From Methylobacterium bullatum (GTDB lineage Bacteria; Pseudomonadota; Alphaproteobacteria; Rhizobiales; Beijerinckiaceae), in the NCBI RefSeq assembly GCF_014845095.1, contig NZ_NKUG01000070.1, positions 60,749-124,748 of the forward strand: a stretch of 64,000 bases of DNA, written 5' to 3'. The position numbers and the translations under genes are program-made. Positions 54,128 to 63,044 of this stretch are shown one piece after another. The number at the start of each line of letters is the position of its first letter. Position 1 is the first letter of the stretch. The notes below the pieces were generated by a model that saw only the letters and a list, made by a program, of their open reading frames with translations, ran no database searches and was not told the origin of the DNA.

Positions 54128-55495
54128 TCAGGCGCCCGACGGTTTCGCGAAGGTCCGCCGTGCCAGGCCCGGATAGGCCAGGGCCTGGCTGGCACCGCGC
54201 GCGGCCAGCAGCGTCAGGAAGGCGAGCCAGAGGCCCATATTGCCGAAGCCGCCCGCATGGGCGAGGCCGATGGCGACGGCGTAGATGCCAGTGGCGGCGA
54301 TCATCAGGTTGCGCATCGCCCGCGTCCAGGTCGAGCCGATATAGATCCCGTCATAGGCGAAGGGCACCGAGGCCACGAGGGGCGCGAGGGCGGCGGGGAC
54401 GAGATAGGTGCGCGCCGTCTCGCGCACCTCCGGGCTCGTGGTCACGGTATCGATGAAGGCCGCCCCGAAGGCCAGGAACAGCACCGCCACCGCCAGGCCG
54501 AAGGCGGCGCACCAGACGAGGCTGAGCCGCGCCGCCCGGCGGAACCCGGCCTCGTCGCGGGCGCCCACCGCCTGCCCGCACAGGGTTTCGGCCGCCGTGG
54601 CGAACCCGTCGAGGAAGAAGCCGCCGATGAGGAAGAGATTCCACAGCACCGCATTGGCCGCCAGGACCACGTCGCCCGAGCGCGCGCCGAGGGCCGAGAA
54701 CAGGGCGATGGCGCCGACCAGCAGCAGGGTCCGGATCATCACGTCGGCATTGACGCTGAGCATCCGCGCCAGCGCCAAGGGATCGCGAACGACGCGGAAC
54801 GGCACCGAGAACGGCCGCGACCCGAGCTGGGCCAGGAGAAGGAGACCGAGGGCGGTCCCGGCGGCCTCGGCCAGGAAGGTGGCGATGCCGGCGCCCGCGA
54901 CGCTGAGATCGGCCCACAGCACGAGGACGAGGGTGAGCGCGATGTTGACGAGGTTGATGGCCACCTGCAGCAGGAGGCCGAGATCCGTCCGCCCGCGCCC
55001 GAGCACCGAGCCGAGGATGGCGTAGTTCGCCAGGGTGAAGGGCGCCGCGAAAATGCGGATGTGGAAATAGGTGGCCAGCCCCGCGATCACCGCCGGGCTG
55101 GCGCCGCTGAGCGAGAAGGCCCCGGCGGCGATCGGCACCTGTGCGGCGACGATGACGAGCCCGACGAGGAGGCCCGCCGCCAGGGAGCGCGCGAGGATAC
55201 GGTCGACCTCCCCGGCATCGCGCGCGCCCACCGCCTGGGCGGTGAGCCCCGCCGTCGCCATGCGCAGCGAGCCGAACGACCAGAACACCGCATCGAAGAT
55301 CACCGCCCCCAGTGCCATGGCACCGAGAAGCGCGGGATCGCCCAGCCGCCCGATCACCGCCGCCCCGACGAAGCCGAGGAGCGGGGTGGTGACGTTGGCC
55401 AGCGTCATCGGTAGCGCCAGAGCCAGGATGCGGCGGCTGGTAGCCGGAACCGGCGTCACCCCGAGGGTGGAATCGGCGGTGGCGGTCAGTGACAT
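54128..55495 (-). CDS. MATE-family efflux transporter (DinF-like)
   Basis: 455 residues with twelve hydrophobic helices in two halves. Start MSLTATADSTLGVTPVPATS at ATG 55495. The first half has RRILALALPMTLANVTTPLL and LGFVGAAVIGRLGDPALLGA; the second half has IGGFFLDGFATAAETLCGQA and VGARDEAGFRRAARLSLVWC. The gene overlaps the start side of the DUF971 gene by ten bases, so the two are translationally coupled. Substrates of DinF-type pumps include organic cations and other toxic compounds; not determined here. Confidence 0.9.
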   Translation of the reverse strand: MSLTATADSTLGVTPVPATSRRILALALPMTLANVTTPLLGFVGAAVIGRLGDPALLGAMALGAVIFDAVFWSFGSLRMATAGLTAQAVGARDAGEVDRILARSLAAGLLVGLVIVAAQVPIAAGAFSLSGASPAVIAGLATYFHIRIFAAPFTLANYAILGSVLGRGRTDLGLLLQVAINLVNIALTLVLVLWADLSVAGAGIATFLAEAAGTALGLLLLAQLGSRPFSVPFRVVRDPLALARMLSVNADVMIRTLLLVGAIALFSALGARSGDVVLAANAVLWNLFLIGGFFLDGFATAAETLCGQAVGARDEAGFRRAARLSLVWCAAFGLAVAVLFLAFGAAFIDTVTTSPEVRETARTYLVPAALAPLVASVPFAYDGIYIGSTWTRAMRNLMIAATGIYAVAIGLAHAGGFGNMGLWLAFLTLLAARGASQALAYPGLARRTFAKPSGA

Positions 55496-55971
55496 CCGCA
55501 CCCGCTGCCGCAGCTTCCCTCGCTCTTCGGTGGCTCGCCCTTGGGGCCGGCGGCCGGACGACGGGCGGCGTCGCGCACGAGTCCGCGCTCTTCGAGTTCG
55601 GACAGGTACGTCGCCCACCGGTTCCGGTATTCCCGGCCGAGATCGTAGAGATAACCCCAACCGAACAGCCCGGTATCGTGCATGTCGTCGAAGGTCAGCT
55701 TCACCGCGTAGTTGCCCACCGGCTCCACCGAGAGGATCGCCACGTCGCGCTTGCCGCCGATGACCTTGCGCTCGGAGGGCGAGTGGCCCTGCACCTCCGC
55801 CGAGGGGCTGGACACGCGCAGGTACTCGGCGGGCAGGGCGAACTTGCCGCCATCCTCGAAGGACACGTTGAGCGTGCGCTTGTCGCCGGACAAGCGGATC
55901 TCGGTGGGCCACCGCTCCGGCGGAGCGACCTGCCGGCCGGTGGAGTGGGGATCGGCGTGATGCTGGCTCAT
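55486..55971 (-). CDS. DUF971 protein with cysteine-rich tail
   Basis: 161 residues. Middle domain typical of DUF971 (gamma-butyrobetaine hydroxylase N-terminal-like): PTEIRLSGDKRTLNVSFEDG, LPAEYLRVSSPSAEVQGHSP, VGNYAVKLTFDDMHDTGLFG and WGYLYDLGREYRNRWATYLS. The tail ends GSCGSGCGCH, where three cysteines and a histidine could bind a metal ion or cluster; DUF971 proteins have been linked to iron-sulfur protein maturation. Divergent from moaA, 174 bases apart. Confidence 0.85.
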   Translation of the reverse strand: MSQHHADPHSTGRQVAPPERWPTEIRLSGDKRTLNVSFEDGGKFALPAEYLRVSSPSAEVQGHSPSERKVIGGKRDVAILSVEPVGNYAVKLTFDDMHDTGLFGWGYLYDLGREYRNRWATYLSELEERGLVRDAARRPAAGPKGEPPKSEGSCGSGCGCH

Positions 55972-56145
55972 GCGAGAAATCTCATGCCCGAAAGCGGGTG
56001 GGATGCAATATATGTGTAGAGCGCAGGGGGCATGCGTCCGAGTATGCTTGCCCTATCCGCCGTCGCGCCTCATATGCCGGACATGCTAGGTTCACCGCGC
56101 GACCACGCTCCGGAAGTCCCCCCAGGCCCGAGTCCCGAGTCCCCC

Positions 56146-57180
56146 ATGGGTGTTGCCTTAGCCGAACGCGTCGCATCGAAGGCACCCGCGCCTTTGATAG
56201 ACCCCTTCCAGCGCGCGATCACCTACCTTCGCATCTCGGTGACGGATCGCTGCGACCTGCGTTGCGTCTACTGCATGTCGGACGACATGCAGTTCCTGCC
56301 CAAGCGCGACCTGCTCACCCTCGAGGAGCTGGACCGGCTTTGCGGCGTGTTCATCGACCGGGGCGTGCGCAAGCTGCGGATCACGGGCGGCGAGCCGCTG
56401 CTGCGCCGTGACATCATGCATCTCTTCCGGCGGCTGTCCCGCCATCTCGGCTCCGGCGCTCTCGAAGAGCTGACGATGACGACGAACGGGACGCAGCTCG
56501 GTCGCTTCGCCCCGGAGCTCGCCGAGCTCGGCGTCAAGCGCGTGAACGTGTCCCTCGATACCCTCGACCCCGACAAGTTCCGCGCGGTCACCCGGCGCGG
56601 CGACCTCAAGGTAGTGCTCGACGGGATCGAGAAGGCCCGCAAGGCCGGGATCAAGGTCAAGATCAACGCCGTGGCGCTGAAGGGCGTCAACGAGGACGAG
56701 ATCGCCGACATGATCGCCTGGGCGCATGGCGACGGCATGGACATGACCCTCATCGAGGTCATGCCCCTCGGCGAGGTCGAGGGCGACCGCACCGACCAGT
56801 TCCTGCCCCTCTCCGTCGCCCGCGCCCGTCTCGAGCAGCGCTACACCATGGTGCCCCTGCCCGACCGGACCGGCGGACCGGCGCGCTACGTCCGTATCGC
56901 CGAGACCGGCGGGCGGCTCGGCTTCATCACGCCGCTGACCCATAATTTCTGCGAGAGCTGCAATCGGGTCCGCCTCACCTGCACCGGCAAGCTCTACATG
57001 TGCCTCGGTCAGGAGGATGCCGCCGACCTGCGCCATGCCCTGCGCGCCTCGCCGGACGACGCCCTCGTCACGCAGGCCGTCACCGATGCCATCGCGCGCA
57101 AGCCCAAGGGCCACGACTTCGTCATCGAGCGCGCCCGTCCGGCCGCCGTGCCGCGCCACATGAGCGTCACCGGCGGCTGA
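56146..57180 (+). CDS. moaA: GTP 3',8-cyclase MoaA
   Basis: First step of molybdenum cofactor synthesis: radical-SAM rearrangement of GTP. 344 residues from ATG 56146 ([20 protein letters not shown]); an ATG at 56032 in the same frame would add 38 residues of non-family sequence. N-terminal radical SAM cluster in [20 protein letters not shown] (CxxxCxxC) and [20 protein letters not shown]; the C-terminal cluster has [20 protein letters not shown]. Ends in the conserved SVTGG with the terminal Gly-Gly needed for activity. Confidence 0.97.
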   Translation: MGVALAERVASKAPAPLIDPFQRAITYLRISVTDRCDLRCVYCMSDDMQFLPKRDLLTLEELDRLCGVFIDRGVRKLRITGGEPLLRRDIMHLFRRLSRHLGSGALEELTMTTNGTQLGRFAPELAELGVKRVNVSLDTLDPDKFRAVTRRGDLKVVLDGIEKARKAGIKVKINAVALKGVNEDEIADMIAWAHGDGMDMTLIEVMPLGEVEGDRTDQFLPLSVARARLEQRYTMVPLPDRTGGPARYVRIAETGGRLGFITPLTHNFCESCNRVRLTCTGKLYMCLGQEDAADLRHALRASPDDALVTQAVTDAIARKPKGHDFVIERARPAAVPRHMSVTGG

Positions 57181-57252
57181 TTTCGTCTGGCGTTTGACCC
57201 CTCCGGCCATCGTATCTAGACCCGCCTCCAACGAAATGACGGATGGAGACGG

Positions 57253-58122
57253 ATGATGGCGAAGGTCGCGTTCCTGGGCCTCGGCGTGATGGGCGGCCCG
57301 ATGGCGGGTCACCTCGCCAAAAAGGACCATTCCGTCACCGTCTACAATCGGACGACGGCCAAGGCGGAAGCCTGGGTGAAGGCCAATGGGGGCGCCTTCG
57401 CGGCGACGCCCCGCGAGGCGGCGGCGGGGCAGGAGATCGTCTTCGCCTGCGTCGGCAACGACGACGACCTGCGCGGCGTGACTCTGGGTGAGGACGGCGC
57501 CTTCGCCGGAATGGAGAAGGGCGCGGTCTTCGTCGATCACACCACGGCCTCGGCCGAGGTGGCGCGCGAACTGTCCCAGGCCGCGTCGGTACTTAGCCTC
57601 GGCTTCATCGACGCTCCGGTGTCCGGCGGACAGGCCGGTGCCGAGAACGCGGCGCTGACCGTGATGTGCGGCGGGGACGAGGCCACCTACGCCAAGGTCG
57701 AGCCCGCAATCCTCAGTTTCGCCAAGGCCTCGCGGCTGATGGGACCGGTCGGCTCCGGCCAGCTCACCAAGATGGTCAACCAGATCTGCATCGCCGGCAT
57801 CGTCCAGGGACTGTCCGAGGCGATCCACTTCGCCAAGCGCGCCGAACTCGACGTGGATGCGGTGCTCGACGTGATCTCGAAGGGCGCGGCCGGTTCCTGG
57901 CAGATGGAGAATCGCGGCCGGACCATGAATGCCGAAAAATTCGATTTTGGTTTCGCCGTCGACTGGATGCGCAAGGATCTCGGCATCCTCCTCCTCGAAG
58001 CCCGGCGTAACGGCGCCAAGCTCCCGGTCACCGCCCTCGTCGACCAGTTCTATGCCGACGTGCAGGCCATGGGCGGCAACCGCTGGGACACGTCGAGCCT
58101 CATCGCCCGCCTGGAAAAATGA
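57253..58122 (+). CDS. NAD(P)-dependent beta-hydroxyacid dehydrogenase
   Basis: 289 residues of the 3-hydroxyisobutyrate/6-phosphogluconate dehydrogenase family. Rossmann start KVAFLGLGVMGGPMAGHLAK, VFVDHTTASAEVARELSQAA, then the substrate-binding FIDAPVSGGQAGAENAALTV and the catalytic Lys in GSGQLTKMVNQICIAGIVQG (Lys near residue 174). The C-terminal helices end AVDWMRKDLGILLLEARRNG. Substrate not known. Its 3' end overlaps the 3' end of miaA by 23 bases on the other strand. Confidence 0.93.
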   Translation: MMAKVAFLGLGVMGGPMAGHLAKKDHSVTVYNRTTAKAEAWVKANGGAFAATPREAAAGQEIVFACVGNDDDLRGVTLGEDGAFAGMEKGAVFVDHTTASAEVARELSQAASVLSLGFIDAPVSGGQAGAENAALTVMCGGDEATYAKVEPAILSFAKASRLMGPVGSGQLTKMVNQICIAGIVQGLSEAIHFAKRAELDVDAVLDVISKGAAGSWQMENRGRTMNAEKFDFGFAVDWMRKDLGILLLEARRNGAKLPVTALVDQFYADVQAMGGNRWDTSSLIARLEK

Positions 58123-59053
58123 GGCTCGTCGCCACGGCGAGGGCCGCGTCGGGATCCGTCCAGGCCCAGTCCTCGCCCATCTGGTGGCGGAACCAGGTGA
58201 ATTGTCGCTTGGCGTAGCGCCGCGTATCGCCCTGCCCGCGCTGGATCGCCTCGGCGAGGGGGATCGACCCGTCGAGATGGGCGATGAGGCCCGGCACGCC
58301 ATGCGCCCGCATGATCGGCAGGAGCGGATCGAGGCGGCGCTCCCTCAGCGCGGCGACCTCGTCGAGGGCACCTGCCTCGATCATCGCCACGAAACGTCGG
58401 TCGATCCGGGCGCGCAGGGTCTCGCGTTCGGGGGCGAGGAACAGCTTGACCAGGTGTTTGCCCGCCAGCGGCCCGGCGACGCGCTCGCCGTGAAACGCCG
58501 AGATCGGCCGCCCGGTGGCGGCGAAGATTTCGAGCGCGCGCATGATCCGGGCGCGGTCGGTGGGCCGCAGGGTCGCCGCTCCGGCGGGGTCGACCTCCGC
58601 GAGGTCGGCATGGAGCCGTTCGGTCGTGCGGTCCTCGGCCCGCGCGCGAAGGGAGGTCCGGATCGCCTCGGGGACCGGAGGCAGGTCGGACAAACCCTCC
58701 TCCAGGGCACGAAAATACAGGCCGGTGCCGCCGACGAAGATCGGAAGTCGGCCGTTCAGATCGACGAGAAGGCGCGCGGCATCGCGGGCGAAGTGCCCGG
58801 CCGAGTAATTCACCGCGCCATCCACCTCGCCGTAGAGCCGGTGAGGCGCCAGCGCCTCCTCCTCGGCGCTCGGCCGCGCCGACAACCGTCGCAGGTCGGC
58901 ATAGACCTGCATGGAATCGGTGTTGATGACCACGCCGTCGTGACGGCGCGCGAGTTCCGTCGCGAGGCCGGACTTGCCCGAGGCGGTGGGCCCTGCGATG
59001 AGGATCGCCGCCGGGGGCGCCTGTCTGTGTGATCCGTCCGTGACCGGCGGCAA
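58100..59053 (-). CDS. miaA: tRNA dimethylallyltransferase MiaA
   Basis: Adds an isopentenyl group to adenosine 37 of tRNAs reading UNN codons. 317 residues. Starts at TTG 59053 (MPPVTDGSHRQAPPAAILIA), as no ATG precedes the P-loop; a TTG at 59098 is the alternative but would overlap serB. P-loop in ILIAGPTASGKSGLATELAR, DSMQVYADLRRLSARPS, IFVGGTGLYFRALEEGLSDL and RAHGVPGLIAHLDGSIPLAE, with the zinc-less C-terminal TRRYAKRQFTWFRHQMGEDW. Divergent from serB with 17 bases between starts. Confidence 0.95.
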   Translation of the reverse strand: MPPVTDGSHRQAPPAAILIAGPTASGKSGLATELARRHDGVVINTDSMQVYADLRRLSARPSAEEEALAPHRLYGEVDGAVNYSAGHFARDAARLLVDLNGRLPIFVGGTGLYFRALEEGLSDLPPVPEAIRTSLRARAEDRTTERLHADLAEVDPAGAATLRPTDRARIMRALEIFAATGRPISAFHGERVAGPLAGKHLVKLFLAPERETLRARIDRRFVAMIEAGALDEVAALRERRLDPLLPIMRAHGVPGLIAHLDGSIPLAEAIQRGQGDTRRYAKRQFTWFRHQMGEDWAWTDPDAALAVATSLIFPGGR

Positions 59054-59070
59054 GGCGTGGACACTCCCCG

Positions 59071-59967
59071 ATGACCCTCGTCGCGACCCTGATAGCAAAC
59101 GAGAGCCGGCCCGCCATCACCGATGCGGTGCTGGCCGAAGCCCGTTCCGTGCTGCGGACCGATCATCAGCCGCGCATCCTCCATGGCGAGGTAGCGGCCG
59201 AGATCCTGTTTCCGGGCTCCGGGGACGACGTTTCCGCGATGGCGCGGCGGTTACGGGCGGCCTTTGCCGCCGAACCGTTCGACGTTGCCGTGCAGGTCTC
59301 CGGCGCCCACCGCCGCAAGCGGCTGTTCCTGGCCGACATGGATTCGACCATGATCGAACAGGAATGTATCGACGAGCTTGCCGACACGATCGGCCTGAAG
59401 GACCGCGTCGCCGCCATCACCGAGCGGGCCATGCGGGGTGAGATCGCCTTCGAGCCGGCCCTGCGCGAGCGTGTCGCCCTGCTGCGCGACCTGCCGGTCG
59501 GCGTGGTGGACGATCTCATCCGGGACCGCATCACCCTCACACCGGGGGGGCGCGTCCTCGTCCGGACGCTGAAGGCCAACGGCGCCCATACCTGTCTGGT
59601 CTCCGGCGGGTTCACCCTGTTCACGGGACCGATCTCGGCGACGATCGGCTTCGACGAGGCTCACGCCACCACCCTCGGGGTAAAGGACGGCCATCTCACC
59701 GGCGAGGTGCTGGAGCCCATCGTCGGCAAGGAGACCAAGCGCGCGACGCTCATCGCCCTGCGCTCGCGCTTCGGCCTCGACCGTGCGGACACGCTGGCGG
59801 TGGGCGACGGGGCGAACGATCTCGACATGCTCGGCGAGGCCGGCCTCGGCGTGGCGTTCCGGGCCAAGCCCAAGGTCGCGGCGGCGGCGGATGTCCGCAT
59901 CGACCACGGCGACCTGACCGCGCTTCTCTACCTGCAGGGTTACGGGGCGAACGAATTCGTCGCCTAG
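59071..59967 (+). CDS. serB: Phosphoserine phosphatase SerB
   Basis: Final step of serine synthesis, hydrolysing phosphoserine. 298 residues. The first 75 residues form a regulatory-type domain (TDAVLAEARSVLRTDHQPRI), then the HAD core: FLADMDSTMIEQECIDELAD (DxDST, catalytic Asp near residue 90), VSGGFTLFTGPISATIGFDE and the C-terminal LAVGDGANDLDMLGEAGLGV. The start shares a 17-base gap with divergent miaA, so promoters overlap coding sequence. Confidence 0.96.
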   Translation: MTLVATLIANESRPAITDAVLAEARSVLRTDHQPRILHGEVAAEILFPGSGDDVSAMARRLRAAFAAEPFDVAVQVSGAHRRKRLFLADMDSTMIEQECIDELADTIGLKDRVAAITERAMRGEIAFEPALRERVALLRDLPVGVVDDLIRDRITLTPGGRVLVRTLKANGAHTCLVSGGFTLFTGPISATIGFDEAHATTLGVKDGHLTGEVLEPIVGKETKRATLIALRSRFGLDRADTLAVGDGANDLDMLGEAGLGVAFRAKPKVAAAADVRIDHGDLTALLYLQGYGANEFVA

Positions 59968-59977
59968 CACCGGCCGG

Positions 59978-60343
59978 TCAGCGGATGATCCGTGCCAATG
60001 CGATGACGGCGCCGAGAATGATCAGCGTCTGAAAGCCAATCGTCCCGAACATCCACTTGATGATATCGGCTTTCGTGGCTTCGATCTTCGCTTCCAGCCG
60101 TGCCTCGGCTTCGCGAAGGTCTGATCTCGTGGACATCTTGAGCGCTTCGATATCCGCTCGGGTCGACAAGCGGAGCGCCTCGATATCGCCTTTCACCGAT
60201 CCGATATCGGATTTCGTGGCGATGTCGCCCTGAAACAGCTCGGTGAACGCGTCCGCGAGGCCCTCGGCCTGTTCGGCGGACAGCTTCGCCTTCTCGCGAA
60301 GGGAGCGGGCGAATTTCAAGGTGTCGAAGGCGACCGCCGTCAT
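59978..60343 (-). CDS. CCDC90-type (DUF1640) coiled-coil membrane protein
   Basis: 121 residues. A helical start (VAFDTLKFARSLREKAKLSA, then EQAEGLADAFTELFQGDIAT), a long coiled coil made of a near-repeat (DIGSVKGDIEALRLSTRADI; EALKMSTRSDLREAEARLEA), and a C-terminal membrane helix (WMFGTIGFQTLIILGAVIAL). The layout matches the CCDC90/DUF1640 group, related by shape to the mitochondrial uniporter regulator; bacterial function unknown. Confidence 0.78.
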   Translation of the reverse strand: MTAVAFDTLKFARSLREKAKLSAEQAEGLADAFTELFQGDIATKSDIGSVKGDIEALRLSTRADIEALKMSTRSDLREAEARLEAKIEATKADIIKWMFGTIGFQTLIILGAVIALARIIR

Positions 60344-60432
60344 CGGTTGCTGGTCTCTATAGCGTCGAGATCAGATTACGCGCCGGACGGCGAGTGGCAC
60401 AAGGCGAATGTCCCGCCTCGACGGCAGAGCGA

Positions 60433-60458
60433 GGCCCATCCCGCGTGCGGAATGGGCC
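60433..60458 (-). terminator. Hairpin after degP, possible terminator without T-run
   Basis: GGCCCATCCCGC (60433-60444) pairs with GCGGAATGGGCC (60447-60458) with one mismatch around a very short loop, 24 bases after the degP stop on the minus strand. The lack of a T-run makes it weak as a terminator. Confidence 0.35.
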
Positions 60459-60481
60459 GATGCTTTCGATGAAGACGATGC

Positions 60482-62008
60482 CTATTCGAGACCGATCGCC
60501 ACGAAGCGCACGTCGCCCGATACGGCGGCCACGAGGAGGAGAACGGATTTGCGGTTCTCCTTCTTCAGCTGATCCACCCGCTTCGTCACGTCGGCGGGGG
60601 ACGAGACGGATTCCTGACCGACCTCCACGATGACCTCGCCGGGCTTGATCTGCTTGTCGGCGGCGGTGGAATTCGGGTCGACGCGTGTCACGACCACGCC
60701 CTTCACGCTGTCCTTGATGCTGAAGCGGCGGCGCAGCTCGTCGGTGATCCCGGACAGGTTGAGTCCGAGGGCCTGACGGATGGCGGGCTCGGCCGCCTCC
60801 GGCTGCTTGGCGTTGGCGAGCTGGGGCTTCTCCGGGTCGTCGAGGCGGCCGAGGGTGACGGATTTCGTCGTCTCGGCACCCTTCCGGACCACGATGACCT
60901 CGACCACCTTACCCACCGGCGTGGAAGCGACGATGCGCGGAAGGTCGCTCGACGACTTCACCACAGTCCCGTTGAACTTGGTGATGACGTCGCCGATCTC
61001 GAGGCCCGACGTCTTGGCGGGGCCCTTCTCGTCGACGCCCGCGATGAGCGCGCCCTTGGCGCCGCCCTTGAGGCCGAGGGCATCGGCGGTGGCGTCGTCG
61101 ACGTTCTGGATGCGCACGCCGAGCCAGCCGCGGCGGACCTCACCGAACTCCCGGAGCTGGTCGATCACCTGCGACGCGGTGGCGGAGGGAACGGCGAAGC
61201 CGATGCCCACCGAGCCGCCCGTCGGCGACAGGATCGCCGTGTTGATGCCGATGACCTCGCCGTCCATGTTGAACAGCGGGCCACCGGAATTGCCCTTGTT
61301 GATGGCCGCGTCGGTCTGGATGTAGTTGTCGTAGGGGCCGGATTCGATGTTGCGCCCGCGCGCGGACACGATGCCGGCCGAGACCGAGCCGCCGAGGCCG
61401 AACGGGTTGCCGATGGCGATGACCCAGTCACCGGGGCGCATCTTCTCCGAATCGCCGAACGGCACCGCCTTCAGCGGCTTGTCGGCTTCGGGCTTCACCC
61501 GCAGGACGGCGAGATCGATCTTGGGATCCTTGCCGATGATCTCGGCCTTCAGCTTGGTGCCGTTGTGCAGAATCACCTGGATGTCGTTGGCGTCGCCGAT
61601 GACATGGTTGTTGGTCACCACGATGCCCGAGGCATCGATGATGAACCCCGAGCCGAGGGAGTTCGACTTGCGCGATTGAGGGCGCGGGGAATCCCCGTCG
61701 CCGCGCTGGCCCCGCTTGTTGAAGAATTCTTCGAAGAGATCCTCGAACGGCGTGCCCTGCGGAAGCTGCGGCATCGTCCGGCCGGGCGCCTTGGCTTCCA
61801 CCGTGGTGGAGGCCGAGATGTTCACCACCGCGTCGGTGACCTTGTCGGCGAGGTCGGCCAGGGATTCTGGACCCTTGGCGAGGGCCGGTCCGGCGAGGCC
61901 GGTGATGGCCACCGTGGTGGCGAGCGACAGGGCGGCGAAGGCCGAGCGTGCTGAGTGGCGGAATGCCCGGGGACGTCGCGCCGTCGTGGCGCCCGCAGCG
62001 GAAATCAT
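60482..62008 (-). CDS. degP: Do-family periplasmic serine protease DegP/DegQ
   Basis: Envelope quality-control protease and chaperone. 508 residues from ATG 62008, chosen for the AGAGG ribosome site seven bases ahead; the frame opens at 62035 without one. Signal FRHSARSAFAALSLATTVAI. Catalytic triad: His135 in IVVTNNHVIGDANDIQVILH, Asp165 in KDPKIDLAVLRVKPE and Ser241 in TDAAINKGNSGGPLFNMDGE. Two PDZ domains follow (RRGWLGVRIQNVDDATADAL; SIKDSVKGVVVTRVDPNSTA). Lies between hflC and the CCDC90-like gene; hflC stop is 83 bases upstream. Confidence 0.96.
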   Translation of the reverse strand: MISAAGATTARRPRAFRHSARSAFAALSLATTVAITGLAGPALAKGPESLADLADKVTDAVVNISASTTVEAKAPGRTMPQLPQGTPFEDLFEEFFNKRGQRGDGDSPRPQSRKSNSLGSGFIIDASGIVVTNNHVIGDANDIQVILHNGTKLKAEIIGKDPKIDLAVLRVKPEADKPLKAVPFGDSEKMRPGDWVIAIGNPFGLGGSVSAGIVSARGRNIESGPYDNYIQTDAAINKGNSGGPLFNMDGEVIGINTAILSPTGGSVGIGFAVPSATASQVIDQLREFGEVRRGWLGVRIQNVDDATADALGLKGGAKGALIAGVDEKGPAKTSGLEIGDVITKFNGTVVKSSSDLPRIVASTPVGKVVEVIVVRKGAETTKSVTLGRLDDPEKPQLANAKQPEAAEPAIRQALGLNLSGITDELRRRFSIKDSVKGVVVTRVDPNSTAADKQIKPGEVIVEVGQESVSSPADVTKRVDQLKKENRKSVLLLVAAVSGDVRFVAIGLE

Positions 62009-62090
62009 GGTCGACCTCTTGTTGGAACGAGGCATTAGATCGTCCGCCGTGGCGGACGATCAAGGGCCGGTCGGGCGATGAAGCCGGGCT

Positions 62091-63044
62091 TCAGCGAGCC
62101 GTGCCGGTCGTCGCGCCCGCGTCCGCCGCTCCGGTGGCCCGCGGGGCGGTTGCCGGAGCGCGGCCCTGCGGATCGTTGAAGTAGCGGAAGAAGTCCGAGT
62201 TCGGGTTGATGACGAGGCGCGTCTCCGGCCCCTTCAGGCTCGTCTCGTAGGCCTGCATCGACCGGTAGAAGGCGAAGAAATCCGCATCCTTCCCGAAAGC
62301 TTCGACGAGGATGCGGTTCCTGTCGCCGTCGCCCTGGCCGCGCAGGGTCTCGGCGGTCTGGTTGGCCTCGGATAGGACCACCGTCACGTCACGGTCGGCC
62401 TTGGCCTTGATCGTCGCCGAGATCTGGTCGCCGTTGGCGCGGATGTCGGCGGCTTCGCGGTTCCGCTCCGTGATCATCCGCTTGTAGACGGCGGTGGAGT
62501 TCTGCGCCGGCAGATCGACGCGGGTCATGCGCAGATCGACGATTTCGACGCCGAGCTCCTTGGCCTGTGTGTTCACGTCGCCCTGGATGACGTTCATCAG
62601 GTGCGAGCGCTCGGTCCGCACGATGGCGTCACGGGTCGAGCGGGCCAGAACGTTGCGCAACGACGAGTTGGTGAAGCTCGCCAGCAGCGTGTTGGCGCGC
62701 AGCACGTTGTTGGCCGACTGGTAGAAGCGCAGCGGATCGATGATGCGATAGCGCGCGAAGGCATCGACTTCGAGGTTCTGCCTGTCGGCGGTCAGGAGCG
62801 TCTGGACCGGGAGGTCGAGGTCGAGGACGCGCTTGTCGAACAGGACGACGTTCTCGATGAACGGGACCTTGAAGTAGAGGCCGGGCTTCTCGGTGCCCGT
62901 CTGGTTGAGGACCGTGCGGACACGGCCGAACTGGATCACCAGCGCCTGCTGCATCTGGCCCACGGTGAAGACCGAGGCGTAGAGGGCGACGGCGATCACC
63001 GCCAGGAGGAAGACGCCGCCGGTGCGGAGTGCGGAACCGTTCAT
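62091..63044 (-). CDS. hflC: Protease regulator HflC
   Basis: SPFH/prohibitin-family membrane protein that forms the HflKC cage around FtsH. 317 residues. One N-terminal helix (GGVFLLAVIAVALYASVFTV), then the SPFH domain (GRVRTVLNQTGTEKPGLYFK; KVPFIENVVLFDKRVLDLDL) and long helices (EVDAFARYRIIDPLRFYQSA; RMITERNREAADIRANGDQI). An Ala/Pro/Gly-rich C-terminus is typical. It overlaps hflK by four bases. Confidence 0.95.
   Translation of the reverse strand: MNGSALRTGGVFLLAVIAVALYASVFTVGQMQQALVIQFGRVRTVLNQTGTEKPGLYFKVPFIENVVLFDKRVLDLDLPVQTLLTADRQNLEVDAFARYRIIDPLRFYQSANNVLRANTLLASFTNSSLRNVLARSTRDAIVRTERSHLMNVIQGDVNTQAKELGVEIVDLRMTRVDLPAQNSTAVYKRMITERNREAADIRANGDQISATIKAKADRDVTVVLSEANQTAETLRGQGDGDRNRILVEAFGKDADFFAFYRSMQAYETSLKGPETRLVINPNSDFFRYFNDPQGRAPATAPRATGAADAGATTGTAR

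Noticed and set aside
52871..55414. 847-codon plus-strand frame across the glycosyltransferase and MATE genes
   Set aside because: It runs antisense through two unrelated real genes; such frames arise from GC-rich third positions.
56158..58302. 714-codon minus-strand frame opposite moaA
   Set aside because: Shadow of moaA and the dehydrogenase; no motifs.
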